Below, in pieces: positions 53,597-62,249 of a stretch of 64,000 nucleotides of DNA; position 1 is the first letter of the stretch; the number at the start of each line of letters is the position of its first letter. The notes under the pieces were generated by a model. It did no database searches. It saw nothing but the letters and a program-made list of their open reading frames with translations, and was not told the DNA's origin. The position numbers and the translations under genes were made by a program. The stretch comes from CAYXVU01 sp964468725 (GTDB lineage: Bacteria > Acidobacteriota > Blastocatellia > UBA7656): assembly GCA_964468725.1 (NCBI GenBank), contig CAYXVU010000002.1, forward strand, positions 1 through 64,000. Reading direction: 5' to 3'.

Positions 53597-53895
53597 CTCA
53601 TCTGCCCTTTCTATTGTGGTGGGGATGCGATTGAATTGCCGATCAACTCAATAACGTCCGCCATCATAGACGTTCGCGCACTATGGCGCGGTTACAACGA
53701 ATCCGTGAGGCTTCGCATTGTCAAAAGTTCGATCCGAAGTGTTAGACTTGCGGTTGCCCCGAAAAGCCTGTTAAAGCCGTGAACAGTGACCGGCGAGGGG
53801 CGGTCAGAAGCAGGGGATTTCACAACGTTCGATCTTCAGGCTTCCGCACCTAACTGGTTTGCTATCGAGATTGTCTGAATAAGGAGAATAGAGAC
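53597..53895. other. 299-bp divergent intergenic region
   Basis: Separates the minus-strand lipocalin-like gene from the plus-strand hydrolase. AAGGAGAA at 53881-53888 is the plus-strand ribosome binding site. A possible -10 (TTAGAC region near 53742) was not convincing. No repeat or ORF of note. Confidence 0.45.
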
Positions 53896-54801
53896 ATGAA
53901 GCGCACCGCATTGGCTTTTTGCTTGCTCATTGGTTTTCTTTCCATCAACGCCCGCGCCGCCGATATGTCCGATTTCGAGAAGCGCGTCGAACACGGTTAT
54001 GCCGACAACAACGGCGTGAAGATTCATTACGCCAGTCTCGGACAGGGGCCGTTGGTAGTGATGATTCACGGCTTCCCGGATTTTTGGTATTCGTGGCGGC
54101 ATCAGATGGAAGGGCTTTCGGCCAACTTCCAAACCGTCGCCATTGACCAACGCGGCTACAACCTCAGCGACAAGCCCAAAGGCGTAGAAAATTACGACAT
54201 GCGGTTGCTGGTCAGCGATGTCATCGCGGTCATCAAACATTTGAAACGCGATAAGGCCATCATCGTCGGCCACGATTGGGGTGGCGCGGTCGCCTGGGCG
54301 TTCGCCATGTCGCAGCCGCAGATGACGGAAAGACTCATCATTCTGAATCTGCCGCATCCGCGCGCCTTGTCGCGCGAATTGGCTAATAACCCGCAGCAAC
54401 AGAAGAACAGTCAGTATGCGCGCAATTTTCAACAAGAAGGGTTTCACCAGAACCTCAAAGCCGAGCAACTCGCCTTTTGGGTCACCGATGCGCAGGCCAA
54501 AGAGAAGTATATCGAAGCCTTCAAACGCTCGGACATCGAAGCCATGCTCAACTACTACAAGCGCAACTATCCGCGCGAGCCGTACAAAGAAGACACCTCG
54601 CCGGTAATCAAAGTTCAATGCTCGGTGCTGATGATTCACGGCTTGAAAGACACCGCTTTGCTCTCCAGCGGGTTGAACGGCAATTGGGATTACATCGAAA
54701 AAGATTTGACGCTGGTCACGGTTCCCGAAGCCGGTCACTTTGTGCAACAGGACGCCGCCGAGTTCGTCACTCGCACCATGAAGATGTGGCTGGGGCGATA
54801 A
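53896..54801 (+). CDS. Secreted alpha/beta-hydrolase, epoxide-hydrolase-like
   Basis: 301 residues with a signal peptide (LAFCLLIGFLSINARA). HGFPDFWYSW is the oxyanion/cap lead, and GHDWGGAVAW carries the nucleophile Asp in the elbow, as in epoxide hydrolases and haloalkane dehalogenases. An Asp/His pair follows (MIHGLKDTALL and EAGHFVQQ). The cap helices contain paired Tyr residues (MLNYYKRNY) that activate the epoxide. Exported localisation is unusual for the family, which is mostly cytosolic. Confidence 0.85.
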   Translation: MKRTALAFCLLIGFLSINARAADMSDFEKRVEHGYADNNGVKIHYASLGQGPLVVMIHGFPDFWYSWRHQMEGLSANFQTVAIDQRGYNLSDKPKGVENYDMRLLVSDVIAVIKHLKRDKAIIVGHDWGGAVAWAFAMSQPQMTERLIILNLPHPRALSRELANNPQQQKNSQYARNFQQEGFHQNLKAEQLAFWVTDAQAKEKYIEAFKRSDIEAMLNYYKRNYPREPYKEDTSPVIKVQCSVLMIHGLKDTALLSSGLNGNWDYIEKDLTLVTVPEAGHFVQQDAAEFVTRTMKMWLGR

Positions 54802-54950
54802 AAGAGAGTAGCGAATGGCAAGCTACGCAGAAGAGTGAAGGATGATGGGGCGCGGTACATTGCTTTTCGGAGTTCTCATCCATCGTTCGGCATTCTGCTT
54901 TCATCTCTCTGCCTAGCTCGCCGCTCGCCATTTTGTAGGAGGGAGAACCA

Positions 54951-55739
54951 ATGAGTGACGCGCCGATTCTCACCGAGGTCGCCGATAAGGTTGCAACCTT
55001 GACCTTCAACCGTCCTGACAAACTCAATGCCTTGAGCCGCGATTTGCTGACCCAATCTCTGAGGGTCTTGAGCGAGTGGAGCCGCGATTCTGAAGTCGGC
55101 GCTATTGTCGTGACTGGCGCAGGGCGTGCCTTTTGCGCGGGCGGCGATGTGTCGAGCATGGCGAGCGCCGCTGAATTGACCCTCGAACAACGCATTGACC
55201 AACTGCGTTTCGGACACGAACTCTCGTGGATGCTCTATAACATTCCGAAGATCACTGTGGCTGCCGTCAATGGCTTTGCGATGGGGGCGGGGCTTGGCGT
55301 CTGTCTCGCTTGCGATCTGCGCTACGCCTCGACACAGGCAAAGTTCGGCACGGCGTTCGCCAAAGTCGGCTACAGCGGCGATTTCGGCACGACCTGGTTG
55401 CTGACGCGCTATGCCGGTGCACCCAAAGCGAAAGAGTTGCTCATCCTCGGTGATGTCCTCGAAGCAAGCGAAGCCGAGCGTATCGGCCTCGTCAATCGCG
55501 TTGTCGAAGCCGATACGCTCCGCGCCACGGTACACGAAGTCGCGGCGCGCATCGCCAGCGGGCCGCTCACCAGCTTTCGTTACATGAAAGCTAACGTCAA
55601 CTTATCAATGGCCGCCGATTTTCGCAGCGCGCTCGACCGCGAAGCCGAAACCCAAAGCCGTTGCGGCCTGACCGACGATCATCAAGAAGGCGTGCGCGCC
55701 TTTATGGAAAAACGCGCGCCCGTGTTTACCGGCAAGTAA
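54951..55739 (+). CDS. Enoyl-CoA hydratase/isomerase family protein
   Basis: 262 residues with AGGAGGGA upstream. Crotonase fold: TFNRPDKLNALSRDL, GAGRAFCAGGDVSSM (oxyanion hole), PKITVAAVNGFAMGAGLGVCLACDLRYAS, and GYSGDFGTTWLLTRYAG. The usual second catalytic Glu is replaced by Asp/Phe in GDFGTTW, so hydration versus isomerase chemistry is uncertain. First gene of a tight operon with SpoIID (10 bp gap) and a DedA/VTT protein (2 bp gap). Confidence 0.9.
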   Translation: MSDAPILTEVADKVATLTFNRPDKLNALSRDLLTQSLRVLSEWSRDSEVGAIVVTGAGRAFCAGGDVSSMASAAELTLEQRIDQLRFGHELSWMLYNIPKITVAAVNGFAMGAGLGVCLACDLRYASTQAKFGTAFAKVGYSGDFGTTWLLTRYAGAPKAKELLILGDVLEASEAERIGLVNRVVEADTLRATVHEVAARIASGPLTSFRYMKANVNLSMAADFRSALDREAETQSRCGLTDDHQEGVRAFMEKRAPVFTGK

Positions 55740-55748
55740 CAACTGTCT

Positions 55749-56948
55749 ATGCCTTTCCTGCTTGCCAAGCTTGCGCTCTTCAGTCTGCTGGTTCCGACCG
55801 GCGAGCAGGTTGAATGGGTACGGGTCGGACTCTTCAGTCTGTTTAAGCCGCAAATTTTGCACGTGCAGGTGGCCGATCAAACTGCAACGATTGATACCGG
55901 CAGCCTGACCCTCTCGCTGGATGTCGGTGAAGGGTTGCGCGTGACGCTCAGTGGCTCACAACTGCACGTCCTGCTGATTGACCGCTACGGGCGCATCAAA
56001 CAGTCGCTCAACGCGTCGCACCTCAAACTGACAGGCGTCGGGGCGACCGCTTTCGAACTCAGCATCCCGCAAAAGATCCGGCGCACCGTGCGCGGTGACC
56101 TATTGATTGCTGCGCCGACGGCGGCATCAACAGGGTTGCGCATCATCCTTTCGACCGCCTTTGAATCTGCTGTCGCGTCGGTGACCGCCGCAGAGATGCA
56201 AGGGCAACAGCAGACGGAAGCGATCAAAGCCCTGTCGGTCATCGCGCGCACCTATATGCTCGCAAACCTTGGGCGACACCATGATGAAGGGTTTGACTTT
56301 TGCGACACCACGCATTGCCAACTCTATCGCGGCGAGCAGGACTTATCCGCAGAGCTTGCCGCACCGCTGATGGCGCGCGCCGTTGCGGCGACGGCAGGCG
56401 AATATCTGGCCTTTCAGAACCAAGCGGTTGATGTCTATTTCACGGCTGTGTGCGGCGGGTTATCGGCGACGCCAGAGATGGTATGGGGAGGCGCGAGTCG
56501 CTACCCCTATCAACGCATCGCCTGCGATTGGTGCAAACCGTCCGAGTATGCGCATTGGCAACGGCAAGCAGCCGCGTCGTCAGTGGTTGCCGCACTCTCG
56601 GCGGCGACGGGCGCGCGCCTGTCGCAAAATGTGAAGCTCACGGTTGAGAAATATGCTAACAGCGAAGTGGCGCACGCTGTCGTCCTCAGCGATAGAGGGC
56701 GGCAACTGCGGTTGACCGTCGAGGAGTTTCGTCGTGCTGTGGGTCGTAAACTGGGATGGAATCGCGTGCTCAGCCCTTCGTTCGAGGTGGAGCGGCGCGG
56801 CGAGCGGTTCTTTTTTCGAGGGCGGGGATTCGGTAGTCAGGTGGGATTTTGTTTGATAGGCTCAGTGGCGCAAGCGGCGGCAGGGCGCGGCTACCGCGAC
56901 ATACTCGGTTTTTATTTTCCCGAAACGACGATCAGAACGAGGCCGTGA
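55749..56948 (+). CDS. SpoIID-family peptidoglycan lytic protein
   Basis: 399 residues. An N-terminal hydrophobic start leads into beta-rich residues ~30-130, then the SpoIID/LytB domain with QQQTEAIKALSVIARTYML, a CDTTHCQLYRG block, and AVDVYFTAVCGG..MVWGG..YPYQRIACDWC. SpoIID proteins cut denuded glycan strands in sporulation, and in non-sporeformers act in cell-wall remodelling. No other sporulation gene is nearby, which argues for the second role. The start is 10 bp after the enoyl-CoA hydratase stop. Confidence 0.88.
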   Translation: MPFLLAKLALFSLLVPTGEQVEWVRVGLFSLFKPQILHVQVADQTATIDTGSLTLSLDVGEGLRVTLSGSQLHVLLIDRYGRIKQSLNASHLKLTGVGATAFELSIPQKIRRTVRGDLLIAAPTAASTGLRIILSTAFESAVASVTAAEMQGQQQTEAIKALSVIARTYMLANLGRHHDEGFDFCDTTHCQLYRGEQDLSAELAAPLMARAVAATAGEYLAFQNQAVDVYFTAVCGGLSATPEMVWGGASRYPYQRIACDWCKPSEYAHWQRQAAASSVVAALSAATGARLSQNVKLTVEKYANSEVAHAVVLSDRGRQLRLTVEEFRRAVGRKLGWNRVLSPSFEVERRGERFFFRGRGFGSQVGFCLIGSVAQAAAGRGYRDILGFYFPETTIRTRP

Positions 56949-56949
56949 A

Positions 56950-57582
56950 TTGATATTTCTGACCATGACAGTTTCGCTCTTTGGTATCAAAAGCTGGCTC
57001 ACCTCTTTGGCCAATTGGTTGATGACCTTTGGCGCGCTCGGTCTATTCGGCATCGCGCTGCTCGATTCCGCACTGCTGCCGATGCCGAGCGGCCCGGATC
57101 TGATTTTAATTACCCTGAGCACACTCAATCCTGCGCGTATGCCGTTGTATGTGCTCGCTGCGACGACGGGGTCAACCATCGGCTGCACCTTGCTCTACCT
57201 GATGGCCAGACGCGTCGGCATCAGCGTACTCAATCGCGTCAGTCAAGCGCGGCGCGACAAGATTGAAAACCTGCTCGGTCGTTACGATATGCTGGCGGTA
57301 ATGATTCCGGCGATTTTGCCGCCGCCCTTTCCGTTCAAACCCTTCGTCTTGTCAGCAGGAGTGTTCAAACTCAAACTCAGCCGCTTTATCTTGGCGATCT
57401 TCATCGGGCGCGCCATACGGTTTTTCATAGAAGGATGGCTGGCCATCGAATTCGGCGATGAAGCGGTGCAGATCATCAAACAGCATGGCGTAAAGGTCTT
57501 GATTGGCGTGGCTCTGATTGGGCTTGGTTGGCTAGCGTGGCGCTATTTTCGTTCCCGACAGATTCCATCTGATGTAAATTAA
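56950..57582 (+). CDS. DedA/VTT-domain membrane protein
   Basis: 210 residues from TTG 56950, with GAGG 7 bp upstream; ATG 56965 is the alternative without a ribosome binding site. VTT-domain features: FGIALLDSALLPMPSGPDL, GCTLLYLMARRVGISVL, and PPPFPFKPFVLSAGVFKLKLSRF with the re-entrant proline region. DedA/VTT proteins act as lipid (undecaprenyl phosphate) flippases in several bacteria. Starts 2 bp after the SpoIID gene, fitting a cell-envelope operon. Confidence 0.85.
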   Translation: MIFLTMTVSLFGIKSWLTSLANWLMTFGALGLFGIALLDSALLPMPSGPDLILITLSTLNPARMPLYVLAATTGSTIGCTLLYLMARRVGISVLNRVSQARRDKIENLLGRYDMLAVMIPAILPPPFPFKPFVLSAGVFKLKLSRFILAIFIGRAIRFFIEGWLAIEFGDEAVQIIKQHGVKVLIGVALIGLGWLAWRYFRSRQIPSDVN

Positions 57583-57618
57583 GTGAACGGATCAGCCCTC
57601 AGATAGTTAGAACCTTTT

Positions 57619-57635
57619 GGAAAAGTTTCTTTTCC
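57619..57635 (+). terminator. Short hairpin, possible terminator
   Basis: GGAAAAG (57619-57625) pairs with CTTTTCC (57629-57635) over a TTT loop, followed by GCTTTTAG. AT-rich stem and short U-tract, so a weak terminator for the enoyl-CoA hydratase/SpoIID/DedA operon. Confidence 0.5.
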
Positions 57636-57692
57636 GCTTTTAGCCCCATGTGCTAGCATTAGCAGCTTGTATGGAAGTGAGTCACCGAATTC

Positions 57693-58172
57693 ATGAATAA
57701 ACTCTTGTTGACAGCCTTGATTCCCCTGCTGATGTTCACGGGGTTCGCTCAAACACGAACTTGCTTGCGCATACTACCAATGGACGAGTTGACGCGCGCC
57801 TCGGCAGTCATCGCGCGTGTGAAAGTTGTGCGGGCACGCGCCGGGTCGTATCAGGGCACCTACGGTCAGTTTGCCATCCTACAACCGGTCGAAGTAATTC
57901 AAGGCAACTTTTCGATCAAAGAACTCTACGTGTTGGCGCAGTCGAATGTCCCGTGCGCTGATGACCGCTACCTCGAAAAACAAGAGTTCCTCGTCTTTCT
58001 CGAACCCGAAGCCAGTCTCTTTCACACCGTCAATTATCAATACGGCCAGTTCCTTATCGAAGGCGAGATTGTCAAAGGCTGGCGCGATAAAAACGGCGCG
58101 GCCAGCGACCGCCCCTTTGTTGAAGTCCGGCAGGAGATTTTACGTTATCTGAGCGGCAACCCGCCCGAATAA
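57693..58172 (+). CDS. Small secreted hypothetical protein
   Basis: 159 residues. Signal peptide MNKLLLTALIPLLMFTGFAQ. The mature part contains ASAVIARVKVVRARAGSY, EVIQGNFSIKELYVLA and a cysteine near CADDRYLEKQEFLVFL, a beta-rich pattern I have seen in small secreted Acidobacteriota proteins related to copper-type or TIMP/netrin-like folds, but I cannot name the family. Stand-alone gene between a hairpin and EgtD. Confidence 0.55.
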   Translation: MNKLLLTALIPLLMFTGFAQTRTCLRILPMDELTRASAVIARVKVVRARAGSYQGTYGQFAILQPVEVIQGNFSIKELYVLAQSNVPCADDRYLEKQEFLVFLEPEASLFHTVNYQYGQFLIEGEIVKGWRDKNGAASDRPFVEVRQEILRYLSGNPPE

Positions 58173-58340
58173 ACGGCCAACCCGGCACCACCGCCACAGA
58201 CCTGCCCACCGTTATAGAAAGCTTTGTGAACGAGTTTCGAAAGATTTTCCTTCTCAACTGACTGTATCTCGTCCGCCAATCTGTGCTAGAGTCCCGACAG
58301 CCGGAAATTTTCAACACTCATCGGTTCTTCGCAACAGGGG

Positions 58341-59372
58341 ATGAAATTTATTTTGCATAGCAGCCCAAAATCCAAACCGCGTTTGACGATTCATCACTTG
58401 GTCAGTTCGCGTGACACTGGCAGTTTTGCCGATGATGTGCGCGCCGGACTCATCGCCTATCCCAAGTTTCTCTTGCCGAAATACTTTTACGATGAACTCG
58501 GTTCGCGGCTTTTTGAAGCCATCTGTTGCCTCCCCGAATACAGCGTGACGCGCGACGAAAGCGAAATTCTTCGTCAGCACACGAACGAGATTCTGACGCG
58601 CATCGAACCGCAGGGCGCGCGCCCCATTCGCCTCATCGAACTCGGCAGCGGCAGTTCATCCAAAACGCGCTACGTGATCGAAGCTCTCCTCGCCCGGCAG
58701 TCGGAGTTGTACTATGTGCCGGTAGATATCTCGCCGGAGATTTTAGAACTGAGCGCACAAGAGTTGTTGCGGAAATATGTGGCTCTGCGGATTACCGCCT
58801 ATGCTGCGGATTACACGACCGCTTTTCGCACCTTGGCCAGCGACGAGACGACGCACACTGAGCGCAACGTCGTACTGTTTCTCGGTTCGAGCATCGGCAA
58901 TTTCGACCCGGCAGATGCGCAGTCGCTTCTCAAAGACATTCGTAACGCTTTGCGGGTCGGTGATGCGCTTTTACTCGGCACGGATTTGAAGAAGTCCGCC
59001 GCTTACCTCGAAGCCGCTTATGACGATGCATTGGGAGTGACGGCAGCATTCAATTTGAACCTGCTGGCGCGCATCAACCGCGAACTTGATGGCGATTTCG
59101 CCATCAAACAGTTTCAACACCGCGCCGTATATAACGAACTGGAAGGGCGAGTCGAAATTCATCTGGTCAGTCGCGTCGCGCAAACCGTGCGCGTCGGCGC
59201 CATTGGTTTGACGGTGAATTTCGAGGCAGGTGAAACGATTCACACGGAAAACTCCTACAAGTACGATGCCGAACAAATCTGCGAATTGGCGCACAGCGCA
59301 GGCTTCGCAGCCAAACAGAGTTGGCAGGATAGCCAACAGCGATTCCGTTTCAATCTGCTCGTCGCTGAATGA
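58341..59372 (+). CDS. egtD: L-histidine N-alpha-methyltransferase
   Basis: 343 residues. Makes hercynine, the first intermediate of ergothioneine synthesis, by three AdoMet methylations of histidine. Signature residues: KYFYDELGS (Tyr48/Asp51), IELGSGSSSKTR (AdoMet loop), VPVDIS, FLGSSIGNF (Asn187), AYDD and HTENSYKY with Glu303 and Ser305 in the positions that bind the substrate imidazole. All family catalytic positions I know are conserved. The sulfur-inserting enzyme EgtB and other egt genes are not in the window. The ribosome binding site is poor (AGGGG adjoins the ATG). Confidence 0.93.
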   Translation: MKFILHSSPKSKPRLTIHHLVSSRDTGSFADDVRAGLIAYPKFLLPKYFYDELGSRLFEAICCLPEYSVTRDESEILRQHTNEILTRIEPQGARPIRLIELGSGSSSKTRYVIEALLARQSELYYVPVDISPEILELSAQELLRKYVALRITAYAADYTTAFRTLASDETTHTERNVVLFLGSSIGNFDPADAQSLLKDIRNALRVGDALLLGTDLKKSAAYLEAAYDDALGVTAAFNLNLLARINRELDGDFAIKQFQHRAVYNELEGRVEIHLVSRVAQTVRVGAIGLTVNFEAGETIHTENSYKYDAEQICELAHSAGFAAKQSWQDSQQRFRFNLLVAE

Positions 59373-59446
59373 AGCGCAGGAACATTCCCCCTTACGTCGG
59401 TGTCAAACCTCGATAGAGCGCTCACCAAATTTCGAGGTCTATCGTC

Positions 59447-59863
59447 TTGCCAAACCCGACTTCACGAACCCGCGCGGCGCGCGTTGCACCGACAATCAAT
59501 GTCACGCCGCTTGTTGATGTACTGCTTGTGCTGTTGATCCTCTTTATGATCGCGCAACCGAAACGCGAGCAAAAGCTTCCGGTCACAACTCCGCAACCGG
59601 CGGTGGAAGACAGCCCCTCACCTCCGGAGATGTTGATGCTCACCGTGTCAGAAGATTTTCAACTGGCGCTCAATTCACAGGCGATTCGAATGGAAGAATT
59701 GCTACCTCTGCTCAGCCGTTTGATGGAAGAACGGCAAGTCGAAGCGCGCGCACTCTTTATCAAAGCACCGCCGCGCGCTGCCTATCACTCTGTCGTATTA
59801 TTGATTGATCTCGCCAAAGGCGCGGGCGTCAAGACCATTGGGTTACTAGCCGATGAGAGTTAG
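59447..59863 (+). CDS. ExbD/TolR-family protein (no ExbB/TolQ nearby)
   Basis: 138 residues, TTG start at 59447. The signature INVTPLVDVLLVLLILFMIA places the conserved membrane Asp in the single helix (~18-38) that couples proton flow in ExbB-ExbD or TolQ-TolR stators. The periplasmic part (~60-138) ends in AKGAGVKTIGLLADES, normal for the family. No ExbB/TolQ or TonB gene is adjacent, so the partner must be elsewhere. The preceding 70 bp hold no clear promoter, and the TTG lacks a strong ribosome binding site. Confidence 0.75.
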   Translation: MPNPTSRTRAARVAPTINVTPLVDVLLVLLILFMIAQPKREQKLPVTTPQPAVEDSPSPPEMLMLTVSEDFQLALNSQAIRMEELLPLLSRLMEERQVEARALFIKAPPRAAYHSVVLLIDLAKGAGVKTIGLLADES

Positions 59864-59971
59864 CTCAGCACGCGGTTTCATAAGCTAAGAACAGATCGCC
59901 AAGAGATGTAACCTTGGGTAATTTTTCTTGCGCTCTCGGTGACGAGGCGGTGAGAAGATTACGGAGGCTTT

Positions 59972-61501
59972 TTATGCGATCTTTCGCAAGCCCATTTTAT
60001 AGAGCAGCTTCATCAAGCCTTTGAATCGCGCATACCAACGCTCAGTGTAGGGGAACCACCAGAAGTTGCTCGGCATCGGCAGCAGGTCCCAATTGATATG
60101 TTTCATGCGCACGAACTCCAATAGCCCCGCGCTGCCATGCGTCACCCCCATCCCGCTCTCTTTCACCCCAAACCAAGGGGTGCGCGCCGAGCCATGCGTA
60201 TAAATCGCGTCATTGATAATCACGGTACCGGCTTCGATGCGGCGCGCGATGCGACGACCTTTGTCATTATCGGAAGTCCACACCGACGCGAGCAGACCGT
60301 AGCGTGTATGGTTGGCTTCACGGATGGCTTCCTCTTCATCCTTGACGACGATGATGGGCAAGACCGGGCCGAAGGTCTCTTCGGTTACGACTTTCATGGA
60401 GTTGTTGACATCAACGAGTACGGTCGGCTCAAAGAAGAAGCCGCCGAGGTCATCACGACGTCTACCGCCGGTCAATACCCGCGCCCCGCGCGCGACGGCA
60501 TCGGCAATCTGCTCGTTGACGATGTTGAGTTGCGCTTCATTCGCCAGCGGGCCGATGTCGGTTGCGCACCCTGAAGGCGCGCCGATGCGCAGTTTCTTCA
60601 CCTCTTCGACCACTGCAGGGATGAACTTTTCCGCCAACGGTTCGACGACGTAGAGCCGTTCGACCGACGCGCACACCTGTCCGCAGTTGGCAAACGCGCC
60701 CCACACTGCGCCTTTGACGGTGCGTTCGAAGGGCGCATCTTCACAGACAATCATGGGGTCTTTGCCGCCAAGTTCTAACACGACTGGCAATAAGCGTTTG
60801 GCTGCACTTTCGGCAATCTTTTTGCCGGTGCGCACCGAACCGGTGAAGAAAATTTTGTCTACTGATGATTCGACCAGCGCCGCGCCGGTCGAGCCATCGC
60901 CTTGTAAGACTTGAATGAGGCCTTCGGGAAATCCGGCTGCCGCCATCAGTCGTTGAATGGCATCGGCCACCAGCGGCGTGTATTCGGAAGGCTTCAAGAT
61001 CACCGCATTCCCGGCCATCAGCGCCATAATGATTTCGCCCATCGGAATGGCGAAGGGGAAATTCCATGGGCTGATGATGCCGACGACGCCGAGCGGTTCA
61101 TAGGTAATCAGCGAACGCTTATTGCGAAATACGGCGAGGGTGAAGCGCTCGTCGCGCAATACGCGCTCGGTCTTGGCGGCAAAATGGCTCATCAAATCGG
61201 CGACCGGAAAGACTTCGGTCGTGAGCGCTTCGAAGCCGGGTTTGCCGGTTTCGTCCGAGAGGATGCTGATGATTTCGTTCTGTCGGTCATAGAGTGCGCG
61301 GCGGGCTTTGAGCACATAGCGCGCGCGATTGCGATACGAGAGCGCCGCCCACCCCGGTTGCGCGGCGCGCGCCCGCGCCAGAGCCGCATTCACATCTTCA
61401 GCGGTGGCAATCGGGAAGCGTCCCAACTCTTCGAGAGTTGATGGGTTCAGGGATACGATTTCAAGTCTGTGCGCGTTGACGTTTGCTAGCCTTGCAGTCA
61501 T
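59972..61501 (-). CDS. NAD(P)-dependent aldehyde dehydrogenase
   Basis: 509 residues, ATG complementary to 61499-61501, with a perfect AAGGAGG upstream on the minus strand. Conserved blocks: SPWNFPFAIPMGEIIMALMA, LKPSEYTPLV, FTGSVRTGKKIAESA, VLELGGKDPMIV (catalytic Glu) and NCGQVCASVERLYV (catalytic Cys). ETFGPVLPIIVVKDEEEA completes the cofactor/tetramer region. The NCGQVC and AEDVNAALARAR features suggest a succinate-semialdehyde or betaine-aldehyde-like member, substrate unresolved. Probably the second gene of an operon with the HAD phosphatase, 43 bp upstream on the minus strand. Confidence 0.92.
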   Translation of the reverse strand: MTARLANVNAHRLEIVSLNPSTLEELGRFPIATAEDVNAALARARAAQPGWAALSYRNRARYVLKARRALYDRQNEIISILSDETGKPGFEALTTEVFPVADLMSHFAAKTERVLRDERFTLAVFRNKRSLITYEPLGVVGIISPWNFPFAIPMGEIIMALMAGNAVILKPSEYTPLVADAIQRLMAAAGFPEGLIQVLQGDGSTGAALVESSVDKIFFTGSVRTGKKIAESAAKRLLPVVLELGGKDPMIVCEDAPFERTVKGAVWGAFANCGQVCASVERLYVVEPLAEKFIPAVVEEVKKLRIGAPSGCATDIGPLANEAQLNIVNEQIADAVARGARVLTGGRRRDDLGGFFFEPTVLVDVNNSMKVVTEETFGPVLPIIVVKDEEEAIREANHTRYGLLASVWTSDNDKGRRIARRIEAGTVIINDAIYTHGSARTPWFGVKESGMGVTHGSAGLLEFVRMKHINWDLLPMPSNFWWFPYTERWYARFKGLMKLLYKMGLRKIA

Positions 61502-61544
61502 GCCGCCTCCTTCAAAAGTGACGAGTGACGAGCAAAGGAGGGAT

Positions 61545-62195
61545 TCACTCGTTCGGGTTACCGACCATACGAATCAAATCCTGTGGGGAATCGAACAAAT
61601 GATCCGGCGCGTGCGACATCAGTCTTTCACGATTCACGCCGCTCCACAAGGCAGCGGCGGTGCGCGTGCCTGCGCGTTGTCCCATCAAAATGTCGGACGG
61701 ACTATCGCCAATGACCAGCGTGCGCTGCGGGTTAGCATCGAAATGGCGGAGGGCGCGCAGCACGCCATCGGGTTCGGGCTTCGGGTTGTCCACGTCATCC
61801 CCCCAGATGGCCAGTTCGATATGCCCTGCCAGCCCGGTGATGTCCAGTTCGAGTTCGCCAGCGCGGCGCGGCTTGAGCGAAACGATGGCCAGATGCGCCG
61901 CCCGCCGGTTCAATAGGTCAAGCGCTTCGATAATGCCTTCATAAGCGATCAGGTGCAGGTGATGGTTAGCGTAATAATGCTCTTCGAAACTGAGCAACAG
62001 ATCATCGAGAGTCGCTTCCCCGTAGCGCCGCAAAACCTCTTGTGGCGTCAGATTCCAGTATTCCCGAAACTCCGCCTCGTCAATGATCTGTCCGGTGTGT
62101 CGTCGGATGGTGTGCGAGAAGGCCGCGTTATAGGCGTCCTCCGAACGCGCGAGCGTGCCATCGAAATCGAAGATGAAGCAATCGAACGAAGTCAT
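61545..62195 (-). CDS. HAD-family phosphatase (phosphoglycolate-phosphatase-like)
   Basis: 216 residues from the ATG complementary to 62193-62195 (MTSFDCFIFDFDGTLARSED). Motif I DFDGTLA holds the nucleophile Asp, motif II is VSLK, motif III is the Lys of NPKPEPDG, and motif IV is VIGDSPSD. The cap (~15-85) is helical, a C1 type. Typical substrates are small phosphorylated metabolites; the exact substrate is unknown. Lies between AccA and the aldehyde dehydrogenase, all on the minus strand. Confidence 0.9.
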   Translation of the reverse strand: MTSFDCFIFDFDGTLARSEDAYNAAFSHTIRRHTGQIIDEAEFREYWNLTPQEVLRRYGEATLDDLLLSFEEHYYANHHLHLIAYEGIIEALDLLNRRAAHLAIVSLKPRRAGELELDITGLAGHIELAIWGDDVDNPKPEPDGVLRALRHFDANPQRTLVIGDSPSDILMGQRAGTRTAAALWSGVNRERLMSHAPDHLFDSPQDLIRMVGNPNE

Positions 62196-62249
62196 AAACA
62201 AATGAGGATGGAAGAGAGCAGCAGGGAACGAGTTTGCCTTGCGCCTTCT

